Shown: positions 8,673 to 18,549, counted from the stretch's first letter. The stretch is DNA of 64,000 nucleotides from an uncultured Bacteroidales bacterium (GCA_947304185.1 CAMZAM010000004.1:62001-126000); one strand, 5' to 3'. The notes: generated from the letters alone by a model not told the origin. Numbers and translations: made by a program.

Positions 8673-10064
8673 GTGAAGAAATTGTTGACCATATTGCTTC
8701 TGATGATTTCTGTTGCGATGTTTGCACAACAGCAGGACGACTGTTTTGTTGTCTCAAAAATAAGTTTCAGCGGTAACAAGATTACGAAACCGTCAACAAT
8801 GTATAGGGAAATGCTTTTCAGAGAAGGCGATACGATATGTTCAGAAGAGATTATTAGAGAAAGTCGCGAAAACCTTTTGAACTGCACCCTGTTCAACTTC
8901 GTCGATTTTGACTGGACCGCTGATCCCGATAATGCAAATGCCAAGAAATTGACAGTCAATGTGGTGGAGCGCTGGTATCTTTGGCCTATCCCATATCTGG
9001 CTTATGCCGACAGAAACCTGCGATCTTGGTATGAAGCCGATAACATCGCGCGAATGAGCTACGGTTTTGACCTTGTGTATAAAAATTTATGGGGACTGAA
9101 ACATGAGCTCGACCTTACGATTATCGGAGGTTACAACCAGAACTTCGGCTTGTCGTATGATATTCCGTATCTTACAAGCAAGCAACGACTGGGAATTAAG
9201 GCATCTGCCGGTTATACCCGTAATAGGGAAGTGGCATATATCACTGAAGACGATAAAGTCAAATATTTTAAAGGCGAAGACAAATATGCGCATGAATCGT
9301 TTTACGCGTCGATTATGCCGTATTACAGATTCGGTTACCGTAACAAATTGTTTTTACAATTAGATTACAACGACAGAACGTTCAACGACAGTCTTCCACT
9401 GTTAAATACCGACTTTGCTAATCCTGAAGGTACTCGTTTTCAATACCTTACACTGTCGGCGATATTCAAAAACGACTACCGTGACGACCACAACTATCCT
9501 CTCGACGGTCACTATTTTGAGGTGGAAATGACAAAGATAGGTCTCGGGTTGTTCGACTATTCGCCTGATCTGTTTTACACAAAGGTCACTGCTGACTGGT
9601 ATACTCCTGTGAGCGGCCGTTTCTATTGGGCGTCAAACGTTACAACGAAGGTATCGGACAGCAAGACGGCTCCTTACTTCTTGTCGCAAGGCTTCGGCTA
9701 TCATAACGACTACGTCAGAGCCTTCGACCTATATGTTGTCGATGCGCTAAATTACGCCATCTGTAAGAATAATTTGAAGTTCGAGATATTAAAACCTGTA
9801 ACGAAACACCTGCCTTTCGTCAAAAATGAAAGATTCGGAAAGATACATCTTGCACTGTATCTGAACCTGTTTTTCGATTTTGCATACACGTGGGATGTGG
9901 TGATTCCACAAGGGTTTGACACAAGAATTGCAAATAAATTTATCTACGGAACAGGTTTTGGCATAGATTTTGTTACGTATTACGATAAAGTATTGCGATT
10001 GGAGTACGGCGTCAACGCTTTGGGTGAGTCGGGATTCTTCGTCCATCTCGTGGCTCCAATTTAA
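8673..10064 (+). CDS. Outer membrane barrel protein with one POTRA-like domain
   Basis: The 463-residue protein has a signal peptide (MKKLLTILLLMISVAMFAQ). A single POTRA-like domain follows (VSKISFSGNKITKPSTMYRE and the following segment to about residue 95). The rest is a beta-barrel rich in alternating aromatic strands, with the late segment FIYGTGFGIDFVTYYDKVLRLEYG typical of the BamA/TamA/ShlB superfamily. The start codon is GTG at 8673. One POTRA domain is fewer than the five of BamA, so this is a paralogue and not the main assembly factor. Its substrate is unknown. It sits between rsgA and nadK. Confidence 0.75.
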   Translation: MKKLLTILLLMISVAMFAQQQDDCFVVSKISFSGNKITKPSTMYREMLFREGDTICSEEIIRESRENLLNCTLFNFVDFDWTADPDNANAKKLTVNVVERWYLWPIPYLAYADRNLRSWYEADNIARMSYGFDLVYKNLWGLKHELDLTIIGGYNQNFGLSYDIPYLTSKQRLGIKASAGYTRNREVAYITEDDKVKYFKGEDKYAHESFYASIMPYYRFGYRNKLFLQLDYNDRTFNDSLPLLNTDFANPEGTRFQYLTLSAIFKNDYRDDHNYPLDGHYFEVEMTKIGLGLFDYSPDLFYTKVTADWYTPVSGRFYWASNVTTKVSDSKTAPYFLSQGFGYHNDYVRAFDLYVVDALNYAICKNNLKFEILKPVTKHLPFVKNERFGKIHLALYLNLFFDFAYTWDVVIPQGFDTRIANKFIYGTGFGIDFVTYYDKVLRLEYGVNALGESGFFVHLVAPI

Positions 10065-10082
10065 TACGAAAACATATTGTAT

Positions 10083-10961
10083 ATGAGAATCGCATTGTAT
10101 GGCAGAGGCTTCGGCCCTGATTATGACGGACTTATGAAAGAAGTCCTGCGCGTTTTGAGAGACGCTCGCACCGAGACGCTGGTGTTCACCGGTCTTTTGG
10201 ATGACGTGAAGAGATGTTCCGATAAAGGCATTGAATATCAGATGTTTAACTCGTACGAACAGCTAAAAGACAAGGCCGATGTGCTGTTTTCGTTTGGTGG
10301 CGACGGCACTATGCTCGACTCCGTCGAATACGTGCGTGATACCGCTATCCCAGTGCTCGGCATCAACATGGGTCGACTGGGATTCCTTTCGAGCGTGTCG
10401 TCTGATGAGACTCTCGATGCAGTGCATAAGATTCTTAACGGTAACTACGAAGTGGAGAAACGCTCGCTGCTCGAACTCGTTGGCGAAAAACAACGTTTCA
10501 ACGGTATCAACTACGCCCTCAACGAGCTCAGCGTCATGCGTAAAGACGGCAGCTCGCTTATCGTTATACAAGTATTTGTCGACGATAAACTGCTCAACAC
10601 CTACTGGGCCGACGGACTGATTCTGGCGACTCCTACCGGTTCGACAGCCTATTCGCTGAGCGCCGGCGGACCTATCGTAGCACCAAATAATGACAGTTTT
10701 TTGATAACTCCTATATCTGCACACAATTTAAGCGTACGTCCCGTCGTTATATCCGATAAAAGCGTAGTGAAAATCAAGGTTGACGGTCGCTGCGACGCCT
10801 ACGACCTGAGTCTTGACTCACGTACTAAATTGGTAGACAAGAGTTTACAACTTGAAGTCAAAAAGGCTGACTTCTCGTTCAATATGGTAAAACTGCCAGG
10901 CAAAGATTTCTTCGAGGCTATCAGAAAGAAACTGCTTTGGGGAAACGATGTTAGAAATTAG
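10083..10961 (+). CDS. nadK: NAD kinase
   Basis: NadK phosphorylates NAD to NADP using ATP. The conserved GGDG lies at residues 72-75, followed by TMLDSVEY. It also has ALNELSVMR, carrying the NE motif, and TPTGSTAYSLSAGGPI, the glycine-rich NAD-binding loop. The length of 292 residues is typical. I chose the ATG at 10083 over the TTG six bases earlier because MRIALYGRGF is the normal Bacteroidota NadK start. Confidence 0.95.
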   Translation: MRIALYGRGFGPDYDGLMKEVLRVLRDARTETLVFTGLLDDVKRCSDKGIEYQMFNSYEQLKDKADVLFSFGGDGTMLDSVEYVRDTAIPVLGINMGRLGFLSSVSSDETLDAVHKILNGNYEVEKRSLLELVGEKQRFNGINYALNELSVMRKDGSSLIVIQVFVDDKLLNTYWADGLILATPTGSTAYSLSAGGPIVAPNNDSFLITPISAHNLSVRPVVISDKSVVKIKVDGRCDAYDLSLDSRTKLVDKSLQLEVKKADFSFNMVKLPGKDFFEAIRKKLLWGNDVRN

Positions 10962-10965
10962 AAAA

Positions 10966-11001
10966 TTTTTGTGGAGGTTATCGCAAAAATTCGTATATTT
11001 G
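10966..11001 (+). promoter_or_regulatory. Promoter of the DUF6089-uppS-bamA unit
   Basis: TTTTTG at 10966-10971 and TATATTTG at 10994-11001 are 22 nt apart and match the Bacteroidota -33/-7 arrangement. The -7 box is preceded by TTCG, as in several other promoters here. Confidence 0.65.
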
Positions 11002-11061
11002 TCAGTTTATTGCGAAAAAGTTTAAACGGCTGTCTATCAATAGGAAAGAAAAATTAAACGA

Positions 11062-11925
11062 ATGAAGAATTGTAAAAAACATCTTATCATTGCGTTGATT
11101 GTCCTGACAATGGGACAATTTCTTGCTCCTATGTCGGCGAACGCCCAGGTTTTGGAAGTGGGCGGCTCTGTCGGACTGTCGTATTATATGGGCGATATCA
11201 ACCCTAATAAACCTTTTGTGCAGAGCGACCTCGGATGGGGCGTGCTGGCACGGTATTATGGAGGAACACGCTGGGCTTTCCGCTTAACGTATTCCAACCT
11301 GAACCTTAAAAACAGCGACAAAGCGTCAGGATATCGTCCCGAACGCGGGCTGTCGTTCAACACCAAGGTGCACGACTTCGCCCTGCTGGCTGAGTTTAAC
11401 TTCTTCGACTACTTCACGGGAAGTAAACGTAACGCCCTATCACCGTACATCTTCGGAGGTATCTCGGTCTTGCGCTTCAACCCGAAAGCCGACGATGGCA
11501 CTGAACTCTACAATATCATGACAGATACTGATTCAGATACGTCGATGCCAACAGATAGTACTTATTACGCAAAATACAGTAGAGTCGCGGCTTCAATACC
11601 TTTCGGAATCGGTGTCAAATACAGTGTAAGCAACAGGCTTGGGCTCGCATTGGAATGGCGTTGGAATCTGGCTCTCACCGACTGGCTCGACGACTGCCAT
11701 GCATATTATCCTAAATATGGGGAAAATGATGCGTATGTAAATTATTCCGACCCGACGGGATTTGCAGTCAATGATAACGGCGCAAACGATAAAGCATATA
11801 TCCAACGCGGAAATAAAGCTGATTTTGACTGGTACGGATATCTTAACATATCAATAACATACAAATTCAACCTCCCGAACGGCGACGGCTGTAACAAGAG
11901 GGAAAGATATAAAAACTACGATTGA
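11062..11925 (+). CDS. DUF6089-family outer membrane beta-barrel protein
   Basis: The 287-residue protein has a signal peptide ending ANAQ. A barrel of OmpA/Omp_b-brl type follows, starting [19 protein letters not shown], the usual beginning of DUF6089 proteins. Repeating strands such as [11 protein letters not shown] and [15 protein letters not shown] fit a small eight-stranded barrel. Its stop overlaps the uppS start by 1 bp (TGATG). This gene order (nadK, DUF6089, uppS, bamA, ompH) recurs in Bacteroidota. Function is unknown; a structural or assembly-linked envelope role is inferred from position. Confidence 0.8.
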   Translation: MKNCKKHLIIALIVLTMGQFLAPMSANAQVLEVGGSVGLSYYMGDINPNKPFVQSDLGWGVLARYYGGTRWAFRLTYSNLNLKNSDKASGYRPERGLSFNTKVHDFALLAEFNFFDYFTGSKRNALSPYIFGGISVLRFNPKADDGTELYNIMTDTDSDTSMPTDSTYYAKYSRVAASIPFGIGVKYSVSNRLGLALEWRWNLALTDWLDDCHAYYPKYGENDAYVNYSDPTGFAVNDNGANDKAYIQRGNKADFDWYGYLNISITYKFNLPNGDGCNKRERYKNYD

Positions 11926-12671
11926 TGGAAAGTCTGAAAGATAAGATCATTATGGAACGCCTGCCACAGCATATCGCTGTCATCATGGATGGCAACGGAC
12001 GCTGGGCAAAACAACAAGGCAAGATGCGTGTCTTCGGTCATCAGCATGGCGTCGACGCTGTGCGAACTACTACTGAGGCATGCGCTGAGCTTGGCGTGAA
12101 ATATCTTACTCTTTACGCTTTCTCTACAGAAAACTGGAACCGCTCGTCATTAGAGGTCGATGCATTGATGGCTTTGTTGACCAATGCATTGAAAAACGAA
12201 CTTAAGACACTGAACGACAATAATATACGTCTTAATGCGATAGGTGATTTGAAACGTCTCCCGAAATCACAATACGACGCATTGATGTATGCTATCGATA
12301 ACACCAAAAACAACACCCGCATGACCCTGACTCTCTGTCTCAGCTACTCAAGCCGTTGGGAACTGACGAAGATGGTTAAAGATATAGCTAAAGAGGTGAG
12401 AGAAGGTAAAATCGATCCGGAACAAATAGATGAAGCGTTGATTAACAATCATTTAGCTACCGCGGGAATGCCTGATCCCGACTTGCTGATACGCACAAGC
12501 GGCGAAGAGAGGATAAGCAATTATTTGCTTTGGCAGATAGCATATTCGGAACTGTATTTCACGAAGAAATACTGGCCCGACTTCAAAAAAGAGGATTTAT
12601 ACGAGGCGATAATTGATTATCAGGGTAGGGAACGTAGGTTCGGGAAGACGAGTGAACAAATTAAAAAGTGA
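11925..12671 (+). CDS. uppS: Undecaprenyl diphosphate synthase (isoprenyl transferase)
   Basis: UppS extends farnesyl diphosphate with isopentenyl diphosphate to make the C55 lipid carrier for peptidoglycan and O-antigen. The 248-residue protein has [14 protein letters not shown] with the catalytic Asp (residue 22). It also has [13 protein letters not shown] and the C-terminal [16 protein letters not shown] motif. The ATG at 11925 overlaps the previous stop, and a second ATG at 11952 is a less likely start. It is followed by bamA after 4 bp. Confidence 0.95.
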   Translation: MESLKDKIIMERLPQHIAVIMDGNGRWAKQQGKMRVFGHQHGVDAVRTTTEACAELGVKYLTLYAFSTENWNRSSLEVDALMALLTNALKNELKTLNDNNIRLNAIGDLKRLPKSQYDALMYAIDNTKNNTRMTLTLCLSYSSRWELTKMVKDIAKEVREGKIDPEQIDEALINNHLATAGMPDPDLLIRTSGEERISNYLLWQIAYSELYFTKKYWPDFKKEDLYEAIIDYQGRERRFGKTSEQIKK

Positions 12672-12675
12672 GAAA

Positions 12676-15333
12676 ATGACTTTTTTAAAGAGGCTTAAAA
12701 TATTTGCAATTGTCTTGTCATGCTGGGTTTTCTTCATGACAGGCTTTGACGCAACCGCACAGATTCAAGTTGGCAACGATTTGTCGGAGATTGACTATTC
12801 GTTCCCTCGTGAATATGAAATCGGAGGTATCACAGTTACAGGAGTCGAATATGTCGACCCAGCCGTGGTGGTGATGCTGTCAGGCCTTCGTGTGGGAATG
12901 ACCGTCAAGGTGCCAGGCGATAAGATAACGCAAGCCATCAAAAATCTTTGGGAACAAGGCCTCTTTGAAGATATTCAAATAACTCAGACGCAGCGTGTAG
13001 GAGGAAAAATCTTCCTTAACATCGACATGAAAGAGCGCCCAAGAATCAGTAAATTCTCATTTAAAGGCGTGAAAAGGTCTGAAGCTGAAGAACTTAGAAA
13101 GAAAATCAACATCACCCGCGGCGACGTTGCCACAGAGCATACTTACACCAAGACGTCTGGCATTATCAAGGATTATTATGCCAACAAAGGATATCTCAAT
13201 ACCGAGGTGAAGATGACGCCAGTGCCTGACACCACTATGGATAACTACGTATATCTCATCATCGACGTCGACAAGAAACACAAGGTGCGCATCGGTGAGA
13301 TTGTAGTCAACGGTAACGAAGTGTTAAGCGATGGACAGGTGCGCGGAGCCATGAAAGAGACTAAACGTCGTGGAAAGTTCGACCCGCTTACTCCACTCGG
13401 AGCATCATTCGTCAACACGCTGTGGGATCTCGTCACCCTCAGACCTTTGGCGGCTGAAGATGAAGTGGTATGGTACACCACAGAGAATATACGTCCACGA
13501 ATCTTCAAAGCATCACGCTATGATGAAGATAACTACGAAGACGACAAACAACTTATTATCAAGAAATACAACGACAGAGGCTACCGTGACGCAAAAATCG
13601 TAAAAGACTCGGTCTATGTGATGGACGATAAAAACATCGGAATCGCTTTGACGATAAGAGTAGGCAACATGTATTATTTCGTTATCATCAATTGGGTCGG
13701 AAATACCAAATACGACACGGCTACCCTCAACAAGGTGCTCGGCATCCGTAAAGGCGATGTATACAGTCAGGAGCTTCTCGATGAAAACCTGACATACAGC
13801 GAAGGCGGTTACGACGTCTCATCGTTGTATATGGACGACGGTTATCTCTTCTTCCGTGTCGATCCGGTAGAGGTGAGAGTAGAGAATGACACCATCGACC
13901 TCGAGATGAGGATGACAGAAGGCGACCAGGCTACCATCAAACGTGTGACAGTCAAAGGAAACACTAAGACTAACGACAAGATTATCATCCGTGAGATGTA
14001 TACACGTCCCGGACAGCTCTACAGCCGTAGCGACATCATGCGAACCATGCGTGAACTCGCGGCGTTGCAGTATTTCGATGCACAGAAGCTCCTCCCAGAC
14101 ATCCAGCCTGACCCTACCGACGGCACCGTCGACATCAATTATATCGTTGAGGAGACGCCTAACGACCAAATCGAGCTATCGGCAGGATGGGGCTATAACC
14201 GTCTGATGCTCTCTTTAGGCTTGAATCTCAATAATGTTTCGTTGCGTAACTTCTTCAAGAAAGACGCATGGCGTCCTATTCCGGCAGGCGACGGACAGAA
14301 GCTGTCGTTCAGAGTGCAGACTTATGGTACGACATATATCAACTACGGCGTGACGTTCACTGAACCTTGGCTCGGAGGCAAGAAACCTAATGCCTTGTCG
14401 GTGTCGGTATACCATTCGACTTATAAAAACACCTATACAACGACGCCAGGTATCTTCAAACAGACCGGTGTCTCGGTGGGTATCGGCACACGTCTGAAAT
14501 GGCCTGACGACTATTTCACACTTTACAATGGTGTCAACGTGATTCGTTATACCCTCAGCAATTATAAGAATATCTTCAATTTCGGTACAGGTAACGGAAA
14601 GTTCAACCTTATCGGATATAACATCACATTCGGACGTAACTCAACCAGCCACCCGATTTATCCTCGTTACGGCTCTGAATTCGTTCTGTCTCTTGAAGTT
14701 ACGCCACCGTATTCAGTATTCCATCCTGTCGATTACGAGAAGGAATACTCAGATCCTGATGAGCGCGAAGCCGCCAAATTCCACTGGGTCGAGTTTCATA
14801 AGTGGAAGTTCAAGGCCGCTCTTTATACCGAGATTTACGACAAACTCGTCGTCATGACACGCGCCCGTTTCGGATTACTCGGATATTACAACCCGAACAT
14901 CGGCATCACTCCGTTCCAGCGTTTCTGCCTCGGTGGCGATGGCTTAACGGGCGCGTATAACTTCGATGGACGTGAGCTCATAGGTATGCGAGGCTATGCC
15001 AACACATCGTTGACGCCAACTTATACCTTGAACAGTAACGAAGGCGGTAACATCTTCGCAAAATATACCATGGAGCTGCGTTATCCTCTCACTCTTAACC
15101 CGTCAGCGACAATCTACGCTCTTACTTTCGTAGAAGCAGGTAACTGCTGGCTCGGTTTCGATAAGTTTAACCCATTCGACCTCTACCGTTCAGCCGGTCT
15201 CGGCGTGAGAATCTATCTCCCGATGTTCGGAATGCTCGGTCTCGACTGGGGTTACGGCTTCGACGAAGTCCCTGGCGCTCCTGAGGCTTCAGGAAGTCAG
15301 TTCCACTTCTCAATAGGAGGTTCAATAGATTAG
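12676..15333 (+). CDS. bamA: Outer membrane protein assembly factor BamA
   Basis: BamA inserts beta-barrel proteins in the outer membrane. The ATG at 12676 gives an 885-residue precursor with a signal peptide ending DATAQ. Five POTRA domains span about residues 45-460; clear starts include ISKFSFKGVKRSEAEELRKK and IKRVTVKGNTKTNDKIIIRE. The C-terminal barrel has the conserved AFCLGG-like motif FQRFCLGGDGLTGAYNFDGR and ends FHFSIGGSID. An in-frame upstream start lies inside uppS and was rejected because it would remove the signal peptide. It is followed by two Skp genes, which fits the pathway. Confidence 0.95.
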   Translation: MTFLKRLKIFAIVLSCWVFFMTGFDATAQIQVGNDLSEIDYSFPREYEIGGITVTGVEYVDPAVVVMLSGLRVGMTVKVPGDKITQAIKNLWEQGLFEDIQITQTQRVGGKIFLNIDMKERPRISKFSFKGVKRSEAEELRKKINITRGDVATEHTYTKTSGIIKDYYANKGYLNTEVKMTPVPDTTMDNYVYLIIDVDKKHKVRIGEIVVNGNEVLSDGQVRGAMKETKRRGKFDPLTPLGASFVNTLWDLVTLRPLAAEDEVVWYTTENIRPRIFKASRYDEDNYEDDKQLIIKKYNDRGYRDAKIVKDSVYVMDDKNIGIALTIRVGNMYYFVIINWVGNTKYDTATLNKVLGIRKGDVYSQELLDENLTYSEGGYDVSSLYMDDGYLFFRVDPVEVRVENDTIDLEMRMTEGDQATIKRVTVKGNTKTNDKIIIREMYTRPGQLYSRSDIMRTMRELAALQYFDAQKLLPDIQPDPTDGTVDINYIVEETPNDQIELSAGWGYNRLMLSLGLNLNNVSLRNFFKKDAWRPIPAGDGQKLSFRVQTYGTTYINYGVTFTEPWLGGKKPNALSVSVYHSTYKNTYTTTPGIFKQTGVSVGIGTRLKWPDDYFTLYNGVNVIRYTLSNYKNIFNFGTGNGKFNLIGYNITFGRNSTSHPIYPRYGSEFVLSLEVTPPYSVFHPVDYEKEYSDPDEREAAKFHWVEFHKWKFKAALYTEIYDKLVVMTRARFGLLGYYNPNIGITPFQRFCLGGDGLTGAYNFDGRELIGMRGYANTSLTPTYTLNSNEGGNIFAKYTMELRYPLTLNPSATIYALTFVEAGNCWLGFDKFNPFDLYRSAGLGVRIYLPMFGMLGLDWGYGFDEVPGAPEASGSQFHFSIGGSID

Positions 15334-15353
15334 AAATAAACATTTTTATAGAT

Positions 15354-16001
15354 ATGAAGACAACAAAAACAGTATTACTTGCGTTATTAATGATGATGGG
15401 AATCACTGTGGTGAATGCCCAGGGTAATCAGAAATACGCCTATGTCGACACGGATTATATCCTTCAGAATATCCCGGAATTCGGCGATGCTCAGGAAGAG
15501 ATAAACCAGATGTCGGTGGGATGGCAAAAAGAGCTTAAAGCTCTGCGCGACAAACTCGATCAGATGAAACGCGACTATCAGACTGAATCGGTGCTGCTTT
15601 CGGATGACATGAAAAACAAGAAAGAAGCTGCCATCGCCGCCAAGGAACAGGAACTGGCAGCGTTGCAGATGCAGTATTTCGGACCGGAAGGTGAGTTGTT
15701 TACCAAACGTATCGAGCTGATTCAGCCTATTCAGGAGAAGGTATATAATGCCATAAACCAAGTGGCTCAGGTGAAAAACTACTCCTTCGTATTCGATAAA
15801 GCAGCAGGCACTACAATCATTTATTGCAACGACAAGTTCGATATCAGCGATGATGTGCTTGATGAGATTGGAAACGTGATGCAGACGGTGCGCCGTCAAG
15901 ATAGAAAGCGTGGAGGCAACACGGGCTCGACTGGCTCAACGGGTTCCACTGGAAACAAAGGTAATGCCGGAGGCAATAAACCAGGCGGAGAAAAGAAATA
16001 A
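15354..16001 (+). CDS. Skp/OmpH-family periplasmic chaperone 1
   Basis: Skp-like chaperones hold unfolded outer membrane proteins on the way to BamA. The 215-residue protein has a signal peptide ending VNAQ. A short beta segment (YAYVDTDYILQNIPE) starts the Skp trimerisation part, then a long coiled coil spans about residues 45-115. The C-terminal about 25 residues are low-complexity repeats of GST and GNK type, absent from the second copy. It starts 20 bp after bamA. Confidence 0.9.
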   Translation: MKTTKTVLLALLMMMGITVVNAQGNQKYAYVDTDYILQNIPEFGDAQEEINQMSVGWQKELKALRDKLDQMKRDYQTESVLLSDDMKNKKEAAIAAKEQELAALQMQYFGPEGELFTKRIELIQPIQEKVYNAINQVAQVKNYSFVFDKAAGTTIIYCNDKFDISDDVLDEIGNVMQTVRRQDRKRGGNTGSTGSTGSTGNKGNAGGNKPGGEKK

Positions 16002-16037
16002 ACTTCATAAAATTATCTAAAATTAACAAAAAAGTAG

Positions 16038-16045
16038 TATCTTTG
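16038..16045 (+). promoter_or_regulatory. -7 box for the second Skp gene
   Basis: TATCTTTG followed by CA lies 34 nt upstream of the ATG at 16080, so this copy probably has its own promoter in addition to read-through. Confidence 0.55.
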
Positions 16046-16079
16046 CAAAAAATTAGAAAACAGTTAAAATTGAATAGTC

Positions 16080-16589
16080 ATGAAAAGATTAACTAAAGTA
16101 TTGGTATTGATGGTGTTAGCACTTGGACTCGGTTTCGGAGCTAATGCACAGGGACAGAAAATCGGTTACGTTGATTCACAAGTTATCATTGATATGATGC
16201 CGGAAAGCGCTAAAATCCAGCAGGATTTGCAGGCTTACTACGGCGAACTCCAGGCTGAGCTTCAGGCTATGGCCACAGAGTATCAGACAAAGATGAGAGA
16301 CTATGAAGCCAATTCGGCAACAATGTCAAACATCCTTCGTCAGTCAAAGGAAAAAGAGATCATGGACCTTCAGGGCAGAATTCAGGAGTTCCAAGCCAAC
16401 GCTGAGAGCGACTTCGCTGCCAAACAGGAAGAGCTGTCAAAGCCTATGCTCGACAAGATTAAAAAAGCGATCGACGATGTTGTCAAAGCTAAAGGTCTGG
16501 CCTACGCTTTTGAAAAGACAGTCATCCTTTCAATCGGTGACAGCGCTATCGATATCACACCTGATGTTAAAGCAAAACTTGGCTTATAA
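16080..16589 (+). CDS. Skp/OmpH-family periplasmic chaperone 2
   Basis: The 169-residue protein has a signal peptide ending ANAQ and the Skp core GQKIGYVDSQVIIDMMPES. A coiled-coil arm at about 45-115 (EYQTKMRDYEANSATMSN) and the C-terminal IDITPDVKAKLGL are standard. It lacks the low-complexity tail of the neighbouring copy. Tandem OmpH genes after bamA are common in Bacteroidota. It ends at a strong hairpin. Confidence 0.9.
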   Translation: MKRLTKVLVLMVLALGLGFGANAQGQKIGYVDSQVIIDMMPESAKIQQDLQAYYGELQAELQAMATEYQTKMRDYEANSATMSNILRQSKEKEIMDLQGRIQEFQANAESDFAAKQEELSKPMLDKIKKAIDDVVKAKGLAYAFEKTVILSIGDSAIDITPDVKAKLGL

Positions 16590-16616
16590 TCGGTTAAAAG
16601 ATTATAGTTAAAAGTT

Positions 16617-16660
16617 AAAAGAGCGCGAAGCGGACTGCAATCCCTTCACGCTCTTTCTTT
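16617..16660 (+). terminator. Terminator after the Skp pair
   Basis: GAGCG-c-GAAG pairs with CTTC-a-CGCTC (16621-16630 and 16644-16653), preceded by A-rich and followed by T-rich DNA. It lies between convergent genes and may work in both directions. Confidence 0.8.
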
Positions 16661-16684
16661 TATCTTTTATCTTTACTCTTTTAT

Positions 16685-17758
16685 CTAATCAAACTCCACT
16701 TTCATGAAGCGTAGTGCTTTGGTGATGATCTTCGGCAGAGTTTTGTAGTCGTTTCTTTTCCTTAGATTTATTGAAATCCCTAACTTTCTGATTACTGGTA
16801 TCTTAAACGTCTCAACGAATTCGATGAGAGCGCCGTCAGGGTCTTCCACGTAAGTGAAATGACCGTTGGCATCGCCCATATCGAAGTTGTCGCCGCTGTC
16901 GCATACAAACTCGTGACCAAGAGCTTTAGCAGCCTCCTGAACCTTGTTCATGTTACGTACGTCGAAGCAGAGATGTATGAATCCTGGGTCGCCCCACCAA
17001 CGTCCTTCAAGAGTCTTATGTCCCTCAATATCAAGGTTTTGCACCAGTTCGATGTGAGAGCTGCCCATGAGGTCGCTGAGCGGACCGCAGACCGGCTTCG
17101 AACGTTTCAGCTCGACGCGACGCATCTTGCAGTTGCCGCCAGGGAGGTCTTTCATATCCTCGAAAACATCGGTTTTGTCGAATGTCACTACGTCATAATC
17201 AAGTAGTTTGCCATAAAACTCGATGGATTTGTCCATGTTCGATACGCCGATGACCACGCCGTTAGAGCCTCCAGTGATCTCGTCGACATTGATGAAGCAG
17301 TAGTCGTCTTTCTCAATCTCGAAGATGTTTCCCCATGGATCTTGGATGTAGAAATGTTCGATGCCGAGAGGGGAGACAGTGATATCGCTGAGGATGGTTA
17401 TCTCATTGTCGGTGAAGTAGTTATAGGCCTCGGTGATGTTTTTGGCTTTCACCTTGCAGATGTTGATGCCATAGTCGCCGATGCGTAAAGGCTCTTTAGG
17501 GTAAACGACCTTACGGCCTTTAGGCTGCCATATCTCGAAGCCGCCGCCACCACGTTGTGAGATGGCCAAGATGGCATGACGAGGCTGAGGCTTGCCGCCT
17601 GTATAAGGTAGCATACGCTCTGCCACTCCGTCGTCGTCGACGATCGGAATTTTGATGTTGAGATTCTGGTTGTACCATTTCCATGCGGCGTTGAGGTCTT
17701 CAACACCTATGCCTACCTGCTGAATTCCACAGATAACTTTTTCTTTTCCCTTTTTCAT
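16685..17758 (-). CDS. Two-domain VOC (glyoxalase/dioxygenase superfamily) protein
   Basis: The 357-residue protein has two VOC modules. The first is at about residues 8-155 (ICGIQQVGIGVEDLNAAWKW). The second is at about 170-320 (GVVIGVSNMDKSIEFYGKLL, ending GALIEFVET). The layout resembles 4-hydroxyphenylpyruvate dioxygenase-type enzymes, but I cannot assign the substrate. A C-terminal basic tail follows. Its ATG overlaps the stop of the SDR gene by 1 bp (TAATG), so the two are translationally coupled. The pair is divergent from serine palmitoyltransferase, which suggests a lipid-related reaction; that is inference. Confidence 0.75.
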   Translation of the reverse strand: MKKGKEKVICGIQQVGIGVEDLNAAWKWYNQNLNIKIPIVDDDGVAERMLPYTGGKPQPRHAILAISQRGGGGFEIWQPKGRKVVYPKEPLRIGDYGINICKVKAKNITEAYNYFTDNEITILSDITVSPLGIEHFYIQDPWGNIFEIEKDDYCFINVDEITGGSNGVVIGVSNMDKSIEFYGKLLDYDVVTFDKTDVFEDMKDLPGGNCKMRRVELKRSKPVCGPLSDLMGSSHIELVQNLDIEGHKTLEGRWWGDPGFIHLCFDVRNMNKVQEAAKALGHEFVCDSGDNFDMGDANGHFTYVEDPDGALIEFVETFKIPVIRKLGISINLRKRNDYKTLPKIITKALRFMKVEFD

Positions 17759-18549
17759 TATGTTGGTGATATTTTATTTGCAATTTTGTAATACAGACAT
17801 GGTATATACCTATTAATATATGCCATGAGAAGCTCGCCTTTGCCTATTAGCTTGCGGTGACGTTCACGTCGTATCGCTCTCACAGCGCGTTTCGCCGCCT
17901 TGTCGACGTCGAGACCTTTAGCCTGACCGGCATCCATCTTGGCATATTGCTCGCCGTTGCCCTTCAGGGCGCTCTTGCTGATAGGAGTGTTGATACGTCC
18001 TGGAATCAAGAAGGTGACGTGGATGTTGGGATATTCGAGGTCCAATGACTCGAAGAATCCGAACAGAGCGTGTTTTGAAGCGCAGTACGACGTCCTCAAC
18101 GGGAAGCCGAAAAGTCCTGCTAATGAGGTGGTTACCGACATGTTGACATGCTCGGAGGCAAGAATTTCGTCTTTAAACTGCTTCACGAGATATACGCTGC
18201 TCCAGTAGTTTACTTGCATGATCTTCTGGTCGATGGCGAAGTCGGTCTCCAATCCGCGGTCACGTTGTGAGATGCCGGCGTTCAACACATATAAATCGAT
18301 ATGGAAGCCGACATTTTTTATCTCTTTCACCAGCTCGTCAATGGATGCGAACTCGGCGAAGTTACATTCTTTAAAATAAACGTTAACGCCCTCTTTTTCA
18401 CAGATTTCCTTCGTCGCTTGAAGCTGCGCTTCTCCCAGTCCTGTAAGGAAAAGATTACATTTCTCCTTGGCGAGACGACGTGCTATGGCGGCTCCTATTC
18501 CAGAGCTGGCTCCTGTGACCAAAGCGTTCTTGTTTTTAAGATTTAACAT
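17758..18549 (-). CDS. Short-chain dehydrogenase/reductase
   Basis: A 263-residue classical SDR. It has the NAD(P)-binding TGASSGIG near residue 13 and the structural NAG in VLNAGISQRD. The catalytic Ser/Tyr/Lys set is in the SVTTSLAG and YCASKHAL region (YxxxK). A C-terminal hydrophobic/basic tail (LMAYINRYIPCLYYKIANK) suggests membrane association, as in 3-ketosphinganine reductases and other lipid SDRs. It is the first gene of the minus pair with the VOC protein and is divergent from the SPT operon. The substrate is not known. Confidence 0.85.
   Translation of the reverse strand: MLNLKNKNALVTGASSGIGAAIARRLAKEKCNLFLTGLGEAQLQATKEICEKEGVNVYFKECNFAEFASIDELVKEIKNVGFHIDLYVLNAGISQRDRGLETDFAIDQKIMQVNYWSSVYLVKQFKDEILASEHVNMSVTTSLAGLFGFPLRTSYCASKHALFGFFESLDLEYPNIHVTFLIPGRINTPISKSALKGNGEQYAKMDAGQAKGLDVDKAAKRAVRAIRRERHRKLIGKGELLMAYINRYIPCLYYKIANKISPT

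Noticed and set aside
12613-12675. Upstream start for bamA inside uppS
   Set aside because: It would put about 21 charged residues before the signal peptide; ATG 12676 gives a normal signal peptide.
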